Of a stretch of DNA of 64,000 bases, positions 11,468 to 29,919 are shown one piece after another. Below the pieces are notes generated by a model. It saw only the letters and a list, made by a program, of their open reading frames with translations, ran no database searches and was not told where the DNA came from. Position numbers and translations under genes: made by a program. Numbering within the stretch: position 1 is the first letter of the stretch; every line of letters begins with the position of its first letter. The DNA comes from Mugil cephalus (Eukaryota; Chordata; Actinopteri; Mugiliformes; Mugilidae), in contig NC_061789.1 of assembly GCF_022458985.1 (NCBI RefSeq), positions 2,955,501-3,019,500 of the forward strand, read 5' to 3'.

Positions 11468-12793
11468 TGCCTTAGGCTTCAAAACACAGAAAATGAACCA
11501 GCTATTACCTGGAAATCCACCACAGTCCTCAGCGGAGGGGGACCACAGTAGCTCAGGATGTCCAGGAGGGTCTGCCCACAGACGGCTCCTGACTTTCCCT
11601 TTTGACCTGCAGCCCTTTTTTTAATCACTGTAGGGGGCAGTTCAAAGGATCTGTGACAGGAAAGGTCAGAAAACCTGGCGTCGGAAATGTCACAAACACC
11701 ACACAGAATTTCAGAGTCACTGCTGATGAAAAGATTACTGGCTGAGGTATTATGCAGGATTCTGTGCTTCAGGCTCCAAAGGGTCCGTGTTTACTTTTTA
11801 ACATGCACAACAAGAGGTCGACTGTGTCATAATAAAGAGGATTGAGATAATTCTCTTTTTTTTTTTTTCACAATAACAGATGTATTTTTCTTAAATATCA
11901 AAATGATGTAACAGTTGGTGCTTGAATATTTCCATTTATTCCTAATTTATACTTAATATTTAAAAGGACGAGCCACTTAGAGTGAGAGTTTACTTGTAAA
12001 CCCCAAAGAATGAATGAGCTTAAAATGAGTTCAGAAAAGAGTTTTATTCTGCTCACACAGTTCAACAATAATAAAACACAACCACATAACCATTATTCAT
12101 TTTAATTTTGCTACGTTCAATATATAAAAATATTCAAAAGTAGTAAATAATAATAATTCATAAATAAAAATGCCTGTGTGGCATTTCTTGAAGTATTTAA
12201 GTGCCTTTTCTACCCTCTACTAAAATAAGACATTGATTTAAGAGCTGATAAATTCAAAATATATTACATAAATATTTTGCTTAGTGTAAAATCATAAAAC
12301 AAAGTTTTTAGGGAAGTAAAAAAAAAGGCCTTCTTTCCAGTTGGTTTATTATAAAAATAACATGGAAACACACAGACTGAACTCATTTATATTTCATTTG
12401 AATCAATAAGCCAAGTTTGAACCATGAAAACAAAAAATATGATATAAAAAACAGACATAAAAACAATGTAGATAGTACAAAGCACAATATAATACATAAA
12501 AACACAAGTTAAAATAAATTATATAACCTGACGCCTGAACTGAGTTTCAATTAATTAAAAAATTAATTATTTGTGTTTTTGCTCTCAAGCTGACCGGTCC
12601 TACGAGAAACTAGTGCTGGCAAAAGGTTCCTAGGTTCGTATTGAATGCGCACAAACCGGTATTGGAGGAATGCAGATGTTATCTCTACAGGCTGAGTGAA
12701 AGCGGTGGCGTCAAGGAGTTAATAACTTGTTAAACTTTGTGTGAAAATTTGTACTTTTTTCATCTTTGTTTTTGTATTCGCGCACATACGCGT
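11468..12793. other. Intergenic, AT-rich, between gng14 and dhps
   Basis: No exon recognised apart from a possible gng14 5' UTR close to 11468. The stretch 11.85-12.6 kb is very AT-rich with poly-T and poly-A runs. GC and CpG content rise from about 12.6 kb towards the dhps promoter. Confidence 0.5.
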
Positions 12794-12933
12794 CCGCCAT
12801 GTTGGATTGTCCTTTCCCACTCCCCGTAGCAGAGGCTCGTTCGCCGACGGAGACACGCGAGATGTTTACAGGAGAGATAATTATACATTAATGACTTAAC
12901 CGCCTTCATCGTCTAAAGCTTCTCAAATAACAG
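12794..12933 (+). promoter_or_regulatory. dhps: dhps promoter with YY1 site and probable noncoding exon 1
   Basis: CCGCCATGTTG at 12794-12804 is a full match, on the minus strand, to the YY1 motif CAAnATGGCGG that sits at or just downstream of many housekeeping start sites. CpGs cluster at 12.78-12.87 kb. A donor-like CAG|gtgtgt ends at 12933, and the acceptor tgcttctgcag at 14641-14646 lies five bases before the dhps ATG. I infer a noncoding exon of about 130 bases here, spliced to 14647. Confidence 0.5.
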
Positions 12934-14646
12934 GTGTGTTTTCATCTCTTTCTGCCAACGTTAAAGTTTAATTAAAGCTAAAACCAGCTAACTGCTTAGT
13001 TAGCTAGCACTGTCAGCTAGCTGCTCTCTGGGCTAATAGCACCACGCGTGGATGTTTCATGTTTTGACTGATGTTTTTACACCTTTTAAACACAGTGTGT
13101 GTTAAAGTTTTCCCTCTACGATAAAAGTTCCTGAAAAAAATAGTCCTAGACTTAAAAAAATTATGTTACTTAGCTTTTGTTGCTAGCTAGAAAGTTTTTG
13201 ATTGGTAGATTGATGCAGAGATTACCTTTTAGACCAAAAAGAGAAAAGTAATTTCAGAAATACAGACGACTCATGGTTTTATGAATAAATTTAATTAACT
13301 CCACAGATTTAGATTGAAGCTAGATAATAGCATTCACTTGTGATTTAATAATATCCTATAAATTAGATTAGATTAGATAATAGTAATAATAATAGTAGTA
13401 ATAATAATAATAATATAAAATAAAAATGAAGCTGGTAAAACATGTCCAGCAGCGTCCAGCACATATTAAACAAACCCTATTCTCCTGAGGAAGTAGAGAC
13501 GGCTCTGACCTATTTTACATACTGTCCAGTCCAGTTTGTGATCCAGATGTAGATCCAGGTACTTATAGGCCTGAACCACCTCTACACACTCTCAGTAATT
13601 CTGATTAGTTTTTGTTGCACTACATTGGTCGTACAGACAATATTTTTCCACATACATACACTGAAATGCTGTTACAGTGTAATTTAAGTTTCTCATGTGT
13701 TATTTGGGAACTACAAGCTCATGTCATGCTAACTATGGCTAAAAACAATAGCCTGGTAAAACCAAAACAGAGACAAACACCATCGGATTGTAGCAAACTG
13801 TGATTAATAGTATTTTTTTTTTTACATTTACATTAAAACTGTTAAAACTTGACTATTTTTAGAAATTTCTGCCTCGCGTGGTCTTGTAGTTTTTTATCAC
13901 TGTAAATAATTCTAGTAAAAAACTCATGAGTTGGTTCAAGTTATTTGTTCCACTTACACTTTCTGTAACTTAAATAACCTAAATTTAGTTTAACGTTATA
14001 GTAATAATGTTAGTTCATATCAAGTTGTTGTTTTTTTTATAAACTTTAATTTCGCTCTGCATTCATAAAAAGTAAATATTGAAGACACCAAGTTATATTT
14101 GGACAAGAGCTTTCATGGACGGCCATCTTGTTTTTCGACTTCTGTAACTGGAACACCAGTAACTCAGGTGTTACCTCATTCCCAGCTCCGAATTCCGCTC
14201 TCGGATATAAATGGAACGCACCAAACTCTCAAACTCTCATCCCTCAGGTGTGACTTCTTGGGGACAGAGATGATGATGCAGGGGGACCCGCCTAAGGTGT
14301 AGGCTCATGTTAAATAAGGGGCTCCTCCAGCTCAGAAGCACAGGCCTTGAACAAAATAATCATGAATTATGATGCATAAATACATAAATAATGAGGTTGA
14401 GGAAATTTAAACTACAGTTAAAATCAATGTATTTTACTTCCTATATGTTTATGGCTGATTGGTGTTTGCAGAACACTCATTTCTGTGGATGAAACAAACT
14501 AATTTAAATATGCAAAAAGCTTTTTTGAAGAACATGCCTTTCAGGATCGTCTTAAGTTTCCTGCATCTGACGGTCAGCGCAGAGAGAGCAGAGAGTTGTT
14601 TCTTGATGTCGATGCATGTCGGATGAGGTTCCATTTGCTTCTGCAG
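12934..14646 (+). other. dhps: Probable dhps intron in the 5' UTR
   Basis: No coding signal. It contains a short (AATA/AATAGT)n stretch at about 13360-13420 and AT-rich sequence. The end ttccatttgcttctgcag is a convincing 3' splice site. An in-frame upstream ATG at 14616 would lie inside this intron, so it is not used as the start. Confidence 0.5.
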
Positions 14647-14651
14647 AAAAG

Positions 14652-22305
<7,654 letters not shown>

Positions 22306-22706
22306 TCGCTCGCTGCCTTAGACGCACTCCGCTCCCTCTGGCTTCTCCTCCGTTTGTCTGAATGAACAGAGCATCCAGCGCTTCGTTCCTCTCCCGACAG
22401 GAGACGATGCTTCCTGTCTGAAAACGTCCCGTAACATTGTTTACTTGTTTAAACAAGTACAACGTGCCGATGCATGAGCCACAAATAAGAGGCCGTCTGG
22501 AAAGCTGCAAACGAGAAAACACACTCGTATTTAAAGGTTTGATGAAACGAGACGAACCTCAAGAAATCAGTGATTTCTTTTGGTGTTTAATTCAAGTTTA
22601 GTTCAATATCCCAGGAAGCTGGAAGGGATGGTCATAAAATCATAGTTTCTTTTTATTAAATCTTTATTTAAGCAGGTGAAAAAACACAAAACATCACATA
22701 AAGATG

Positions 22707-22712
22707 AATAAA
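22707..22712 (+). terminator. dhps: Candidate proximal dhps polyadenylation signal
   Basis: AATAAA about 400 bases after the stop codon, in gatgaataaatag context. Confidence 0.4.
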
Positions 22713-23381
22713 TAGAAGTTTATTCATGATATATTTGACTGGATGTTAAGGGTGAATGTAGCTACTGGTTTACTTCAGTTTAAACTTATTTTTCCTGTAG
22801 TTTCTCGTCTTTCTTCTCTTCATACTTTTTAAATCCAGTCGGCGTTCATCGCTCCTCTGATCTCATAGATTTCTATGAGGAGGCTTCAGGGAAATGGGAG
22901 AGGATTTTATGAATGGACATCGGATCTTTCCCGTCCACGTTTTAAACTAACAGACTTTTCTGTAAAACCCAGTCGTCCAGGTCATGTTGTGTCTGAAAAC
23001 AAGTCTGAAACAGTCAGAACCGAACTCGCTGAGTTCCTCGAAGACGTTTCGTCCAAATCTTTAGTCCTTAAAGTCTGGTGAGGAGTTTAAATAGGAAACA
23101 GATCCCGTAGAATCTGTTATTCATTCAGCCCTCGAGTCTAGAGTTATTAAAAAAAAAAAAGAAGAAATGATGCAGCTTAATGTGAATTATTAGTTCGTCT
23201 AATTCCTGTTGAAACTTAACTCCCGACCAGACGTGGATTTTTTAAGGTTTAGAGAAATATCTGTGTCTTATTTATAGGTGGTGTGTAGAGTGCATGAAGT
23301 ATTAAAGGATTTATTTCTCTATTTTGTTTTTCTTTAATGTTTAACTATATAATTAACAGAGCTGTATGAACCGTAAACTCA

Positions 23382-23387
23382 AATAAA
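23382..23387 (+). terminator. dhps: Candidate distal dhps polyadenylation signal
   Basis: AATAAA in ctcaaataaacc context, followed by ttccgttttcctc about ten bases later. It is the better-looking of the two candidates. Confidence 0.45.
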
Positions 23388-23639
23388 CCTTCCGTTTTCC
23401 TCACGCTGTGGGACTGGATACGGCTTTTATTTTACTTTCAGATGCTTTAAAGCCGGAGTGTTAAACTCATTTTAAGACGACAGCATAATAACCTATAAAT
23501 AAACAACAAGTCCTGATTTTATCCATTTGTTTTAGTGCAAAAACGAACAAGGAAATTAGGAAAATGAACTTAAAATAAGTTCAGTTGTTTAGTCTTGTTA
23601 AATTAGAGAAAGCAGTTATTTTGATTGAAATATATCGTC

Positions 23640-23725
23640 CTCCTCTGGAGTTTCCACGGCCGGATCAGACCCTCTGAGGGGCCGCTTTTGGCCCGCGGAC
23701 CGTACGTTTGACACCTGTGCTTTAG
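23640..23725 (-). repeat. Fragment of a widespread vertebrate dispersed repeat
   Basis: The phrase cttttggcccgcggaccgta followed by gtttgacacctgtgcttta is recognisable as the end of a very common vertebrate DNA-transposon-like repeat (the 'ggcccgcgggccg ... gtttgacacc' type). Family assignment not attempted. Confidence 0.5.
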
Positions 23726-25897
23726 AGAGTATTTATTTTTCATTAGTCAGATGTGGGATAGTGTCATCTATCCGCCGGTCAGCGCTGGGCGTTGCTCCCC
23801 GGCTACAAACTGCTTTTCCATTCGGCCGCGGTATCGTTTCCTCCTGGCACCGAGTGTTTGCCCAGGGCCTCGACGGTTAAAAGCGCTGCGTGGATTTCAC
23901 CGGCCGCCGCAGACGCTCCTGTTTGCTCTGCGCTGGGAGGCGAGATTAGAGAGGAGGGAGGCAGAGACGCCGTGGACGTGGATGAGCCGGAGTCACGCTA
24001 ACGTTAGATACTGTGTGGAAGACGATGTGTTTCCTCGGCTCCGTGTGATGTGATGAGGAGTCATAACGTTAATTAAGAAGATGATGTAGAGCTGCTGCAC
24101 AGCTGCACGGTGGAGGGATGAGGAGGAAAAATGCTCAGCAGGCTGATTTGAATGTCGCTTCCTCGTGTGCACCACATGTTTGTTTTACTATTATTTTTAA
24201 AATTGTTTGCATATTTGTATCCAGGTCAAAAGTTAAGTCCTGATAGAAGTTTATCCCGTCACACAAGACTTTAGACTTTACTTTTTGCAGAGTTTTCCCT
24301 GAGGTTTGTCTCTCAGGCTGAAGTCCTTCATTGATTCAGGCTCAGAAAGAATCATATATATGACAAAGACAAAAGTAAAATGTATTTATTAGCTTTTTTT
24401 TTGTTGTTGTTGTTGTTGCAACTGTGAGTTATGATCCACATCTCAATTTATCGCTTATTATTATGACTCGTCTGTTTAGAGGCAACGTTTTTCAGACCAA
24501 GGACCCAAAACTGAAGGAGAGATTAAGGAGGAACCCTCCTACCTACTATATGTGTTATATTAATTCAACTCGGCCTGGTGCTATTTATAAATATATGTTA
24601 TTATTATTATCATTTTGTATTCAGTGTTAAGTTATTCAAATAATACACAGGTTCAAATATTCATTTTTTTTATTTATACCGTGCAACGTGCTGGAAAATT
24701 GTGGGGGAGCGAAATAATTTTAAAAAATGTATAAAAAATGTCCATTCAACCAGAGATTTTGTGAACAACATAATAAACAAGGTGCAAGAGAAATTAGTTA
24801 AAACTAAAAAAACCTGAGTTTAAAAGTTCACGACACAACGAAGCTTTTAAGAAGAATAAAATACTGAACATTAAACTGAAAATATAATCTCATTCACAGA
24901 CAGAGTGAGACATGTTACAAAGAACGTAAATCATTCAGGTGGGTTTTTTTGGACCTGCATCGCCCCCCAGAGGTCAGGAGGTCAAACAGGTGGTGGACGG
25001 AGTCCGTGCACGTGTCTTTATTTGATTTAAAACCTCTAGAGTTGTGCTATAGCTTTCATTTTAAGCATCAAATTAACTGAGTAACGAGTTATAATGACGA
25101 TAATTAAGATCATTTAGTGACTAAACTCTTAAAACAAATGCTTAGTAAGAAGAATTACCTTGTAAAACAAGCACATTTTGCCTTGATTTAAGATATTTAG
25201 TCTAGAAATAAGCAGAAAATATGAGTTTACACTTAATACTGTCGACGGTATTTCATTAGTTTTCATTTTAATCGTTTACTAAGAACCAGTAAGAAAATCT
25301 CAAGTTATAGGAACAACAATTCAATTCAATTAACTTTATTTTATAAACTTCACATTCACAAACACCGACATAAGAACACAGACAATACAGCGAACACACA
25401 AACACATTGAATAAACCAGACGTAGCAGATAAAGCACAGTCGAGTGGGAATCAGTTAAAAAGTAGGTTTAGGAAGAATCTGACCATCCTTGAAAAAAGTG
25501 CATAGCTAAGTGCACAGCTAATTAAATATCTTTAAAAAAGTAGCAGTTTATCTAATTAAGATAATTTAGGAATAAATTAAACCCGTTTTTAAATATTTTC
25601 ATGTCACAAAATGTTCTATAAATGTGGTCTCACAGTGAACTGTAATTAGTTGCCTAGCGTCGTCGCGTGGTCGTCAGGAAGTCGAATCCTCTGACACAGA
25701 AACTGCCAAGTAAGAAGACGCTTTAATGTTTTTTTCAGAGGCGGAAAACAAAAAAAAAAATGTGACGTCTTCGCCAAGAGCTGCACAAACCGAACATGAG
25801 TCACAGATAAGACAGAAAACCACCGTGTTCTCAATCAAACCTCTGCCCTCGTCACGTCTTCTTCTTCCCCTTATCTCCGCCCGTGTTTACCTGTTGT

Positions 25898-25911
25898 GTT
25901 GCCATGGCAAC
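25898..25911. promoter_or_regulatory. Palindromic X-box (RFX-type site)
   Basis: GTTGCCATGGCAAC is a perfect palindrome matching the RFX consensus GTNRCC-N0-3-RGYAAC. An inverted CCAAT box (gattgg) lies about 20 bases downstream. Confidence 0.5.
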
Positions 25912-27603
25912 CCCCACCTCCGCAGCCGATTGGTCGGCTCGTGGAGGCAGGTAGGTAGGTGAAGGAGTGCGTGGGCGTAGCGAAGGGAGGACAAAATATA
26001 TATATATATATATATAACAAAGAAAAAAATAGAAAGACATTTACAGAGTGGGTGAGAGGGGAGGGGCTGACACACAAAGGTCAACATTGAGAAATGGATG
26101 GAAGACAATGGGGCAGATTTAAATGTTTTCTTTCTTTTATGCTCGGTGGAAGGAACACGACACAATTAAATCAGTGAGGAGTGAAGAACCGTCCTCTCTC
26201 TGCAGACAGAGTCAACAAGGCTCATTTATGATCATAATCAGAGGAGGACACAGAGTCTGTCGGAGCCTCAGACTCAAGTTTCCACGCGAGACATGAGCCG
26301 ATGAAGGAAGAACAAACAGGACAATAAAGATAGTGGAATCTGTTTCATTCAGGTGTCTCTCCTCCGTGTTTGACTCGTCTGCCTCTTTCACCACCGTCTG
26401 GTTTTTCTTTTTTTCAGACCCCGACCATTGACTTCTTCTCTTTCTCTTTCGCCGTCGTCATATTTAACTAAACTCGTTTAATGATTAATGAGGCGTGTTT
26501 CAAACGACACATAGAAGAAGAAAAAAAAAGATCTTTGCAGGAGGAGAATAAGTTCCCGACAAAGAGAAATACTCAGTTAAACTTCAGGTTTCAGGGTTTT
26601 GACAAAAAAATCACAAAACTTTATTAGTTTACTACAAATTTAAATGTGTGTCCGTTTATAGTTTCATAATAACTAATACTAGAAATAATATACATACTAT
26701 GTAGAAGAATTATATGTAACTTATAATTATTCTCCATCTTCCTTTGTAGTTTGAACGACTTCAGTATTAATCAATGTAGGAAAATAATAAAAGTTTGTCC
26801 AAACTCCTGAACCTGAGAGAAAGTCGTACAATTTGACGTCTTTAAAGAAAAAAAAATCAGATAAATACAGTGAAATATGTGACTTTTGAGATTTTGAGGC
26901 TGTAGTTTAGATAATAGTGGAAACTTAAATGTATTAAAGCGCCACCTGCAGGTGCAGTAGCTCATGTTTTGCGATGCATTTATTCCATAACTCCTTTGTG
27001 TTCGTAGTTTTAATTCATGATGTGGGAAATAAAAGAAAGAAAGACAGAAACATTGAATCTAAACCTCTGATTTTTAAAACAAACAAACATAAATAAGGAA
27101 ATTATGTGAATTCTGAGACGTTGAGATGGTTTGTGGTTTTAATTCACAATGCAGATATAATAAACATTGAATGAGAAGGCATCTAAACCTTTGCGAGTGT
27201 GAGGCTGTTTTTGGAGACTAAAGCGCCACCTGTGGGCGCAGTACCTCCTGATTTAGGGCTTTACCAGTGGAGGTAATTCACAACCCACCTGGTAATTTTG
27301 GTGTTAAGAGGTTTTTCCACTTTTTGCTGCACAAACACTTTGAGTAAGAGCTGAGTAAGCAGGTAACGGAGGTGGAAGAGGGGCCGTACCTGGGTGGGAT
27401 CTGATCCGCGGGGAATGAGTGGAGGGTAAATAATTTTTTTTTTTTTAAAAAAAGAGCAAAGATGGGTGCGGTGTGATCGAGAGAAGGTCGCTGACTTTCA
27501 CCTCCACACCTCCAGGCTGCTTTCTCAGAAACAGGAACTCGCCGGTTGAACCGTCTCCTCCTCTGACGCAGCTGGACGAGGCTGATGACGGCCACGTGTC
27601 CCC

Positions 27604-27617
27604 GTTGCCACGGCAAC
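27604..27617. promoter_or_regulatory. Second X-box (RFX-type site)
   Basis: GTTGCCACGGCAAC, differing from the first only in the central spacer, 1.7 kb away. Confidence 0.45.
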
Positions 27618-27949
27618 CGCCAATACAAGCAGGCCTACTAATGCATACAGTACACTGTAAAAAAAAAAAAAAAGCTGCTGCAAGTCTTTACAATCTAATG
27701 TGGACGTGTGTGATCAGAGGATGGGTGCAGTGGAGTGTTTACACTGTAAATATCAGCTTTGGGAAATGATTATGCATTAATGTTTCAGCTTAGAAAGGTG
27801 ACATTTAATGCTCATTTTTGTTTTCTCAAGTTAAAAATATATCAGCCTGCAGCTGTTAAATATTATTTGCATTAAAAAACAAAAAAAAAACCCTCAACCT
27901 GCACAAACCGAGGGCGAGTAGTAGAGTTTATTTCACCTTTTCTGTGCAA

Positions 27950-28850
27950 GTGATTTATAATTTCTAAAGCAGCTACTAATAGAGTGGCAAGAAATAGAAG
28001 TTAAAAGCTTTTTATCATTTTAAAGTAACATAACTTTATTCATATGTCATTAAAGAATGTTCTCAATGTTTAGTTTTCTTCTATACATGTGCACCTCTGT
28101 CATTTTACTAAGAAATGTCAAAGCAAAAATGACGTTTAAAGGAGCGTAACTAATAATTTAAAAGGATGAACCTTAATAGTCAAACGTTAAACAGTGTTAA
28201 CATCATTTTTATATTTTCTACTAAGTTTTCTTTATATGTAACTAAAACTTTGTAAAGCAGCCAGAAGTTAAAAGCTTTTTATCATTTTAAAGTAACATAA
28301 CTTTATTCATATGTACAGACGCTGTTTAAAGGAGCTTCACTAGTGATTTAAAAGGATTGACTGTAATAAACCATGTACATCGTAGTTTTATTCATTATCT
28401 TTTCTTCTCTAAATGTGCAGCTCTGTCATTTTACTGATAAATATCAAACTTGGACTTGTTCAGACGTCGTTTAAAGGAGCTTAACTAGTAATTTAAAAGG
28501 ATTAAACTTAATAAACGTACTTACGAGGAGACATTAAACAGCGTTACATCATTTTCATATTTTCTAATACGTTGTCTTTATATGCAATTAGTTAAACATT
28601 TGTAAAGTAGCTGCTAAAAGAGTAGCAAGAAATTAGAAGTTAAAAGCTTTTCACTTTATTTTTAGGTCATTTTTAAGTAACATAACTTTATTCATATGTC
28701 GGTAAAAACTTATTCTATGCAGATTGTAGTTTTATTCATTATTTTTTCTTCCATAAATGTGCACCTCTGTTTTTTTTTTACTAATAAATATCAAAGCATG
28801 AAAATGTCATTTAAAGGAGTTTAACTCTATAAACTTAAAGAAGGAGACTT
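27950..28850. repeat. Tandem array with cataactttattcatatg cores
   Basis: Blocks such as agaagttaaaagctttt, aagtaacataactttattca and tttaaaggagcttaactagt recur three to four times at spacings of about 190-385 bases. On the minus strand the core contains AATAAA at 28035-28040, 28302-28307 and 28687-28692. These are the first hexamers met downstream of miR-24 and are candidate ends for the primary microRNA transcript. Confidence 0.7.
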
Positions 28851-29599
28851 TAAATCATTTTTCTAATAAGTCGTCTGTAAAGGCAGTGAATGCACTTTGC
28901 ATCTGAGGTGGTTGTGAACGTCGTTCTCGACTGTACGAGCTCCAGGTTGATCTTTTAATTCAGCAAATAAAAGAAGAAATGACCTTTTATTTACTTGCAT
29001 CTCCTTTTCCGTCGTCACATAGTTGGTTTGACAACGTTTAAGGCTCCGTCTGTGTTTTCTTTGACAGTGGAAACTCCATTACTACTCTAAATTTAATGGA
29101 TTGATTCATTTTGTAATTTTTTTAAAGACTTTTCACTGTGCAAACACAGCAGACGTCGAACACGCAGCTCGTAGGAAGTAAAAGGTTAGCGTTGCGCAAC
29201 GGCGCGGTGAGCTCTCGTAATTCAGCCCGAGCGTCGCCTGTAACGTGACTCAACAGCAGAAAGAGTTGACTTAAAAGTCAAGATCGGGACTAAATATGAA
29301 AGTCTGATCTCCTGATATTGACCTCGACACGGATGATTAGTGGTGGAGAAAAAGAAAGACGACAAATCACCAGACACTCGCTTACGATTTGGAAGGAAGT
29401 CGAACTTTAATCTGAAATGGAAAAACAATTGACAGAAATTATGTTATTTATACAACTCATACATGCAGGAATAAAAACACATATTACGGTTGTTGCATCT
29501 ACAAAGGTGAATTTTCTCTTTCTGTGCATTAAATTGAAAAAAAAACAAGGTGCAGATTTTATCTTTGTGATTAAACGTCGTCATTAAAGTGTGAAAGGA

Positions 29600-29680
29600 G
29601 CTCGGACTCCTGTTCCTGCTGAACTGAGCCAGCCGACGTCACTCACTGATTATCAGCACAGCAGGCACAGGAGGCCGAGC
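29600..29680 (-). ncRNA. mir24: microRNA hairpin miR-24
   Basis: The 3' arm at 29610-29631 (minus) begins UGGCUCAGUUCAGCAGG and matches the whole of miR-24-3p as I remember it. The 5' arm reads UGCCUGCUGUGCUGAUAA, the miR-24-5p strand with small changes. The ends GCUCGG...CCGAGC pair, giving an 81-base stem-loop with a short loop. Third member of the 23~27~24 cluster, normally co-transcribed with the other two. miR-24 represses cell-cycle and apoptosis genes. Here it lies about 3.3 kb downstream of miR-27, an unusual distance. Confidence 0.95.
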
Positions 29681-29697
29681 CAGCGGGAGGCGAGTGG

Positions 29698-29725
29698 AGG
29701 GGGGGGGCCGGGGGAGGGGGGGCGG
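29698..29725 (+). other. G-rich tract next to the miR-24 hairpin
   Basis: A run of at least nine G, then CC, five G, A and seven G on the plus strand, 18 bases upstream (in transcription) of miR-24. The transcribed RNA is C-rich here, so any quadruplex would form in the template-side DNA, not in the RNA. Confidence 0.6.
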
Positions 29726-29919
29726 TGTGATGATGCTACCAACAGGTGGAAGCAAACTGAATGAATCCATAAAAAATAAAACACACACACACACTGAGAC
29801 ATGAGGCGACACACTGAGGCCCGAGACGCTAATGAGACAAATGACATTTAGAGACGGATTCAACACCAAACCCTGATTCCTGCATCAGTCACGAGTCAAG
29901 AGTCAGGAGTCGGTCTAGA

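Larger units (their letters stand above)
22306..23400 (+). other. dhps: dhps 3' UTR
   Basis: Noncoding sequence after the dhps stop. Canonical AATAAA hexamers lie at 22707-22712 and 23382-23387. The second is followed by a T/C-rich stretch suitable for cleavage, so the mature 3' end is probably near 22.73 kb or 23.4 kb. Open frames here are short and unrecognised. Confidence 0.5.
23726..27940. other. Intergenic, no gene recognised
   Basis: A GC-rich patch at 23.76-24.06 kb has open frames on both strands, but I recognise no protein. The rest is AT-rich, with (TTG)n near 24400, (TA)n at 25996-26016 and a GC-richer patch at 25.85-25.98 kb containing an X-box. A related phrase, gcgccacctg(c/t)gg.gcagta, appears at 26940 and 27222, suggesting a dispersed repeat. 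Confidence 0.5.

Noticed and set aside
14616..14651. Upstream in-frame ATG for dhps
   Set aside because: A strong acceptor (cttctgcag at 14638-14646) lies between it and the ATG at 14652, so this ATG is most likely intronic.
23751..24053. 100-codon frame in a GC-rich patch
   Set aside because: Composition is unusual for the area, but the translation resembles nothing and both overlapping frames are equally open. Kept only as an unexplained GC-rich patch.
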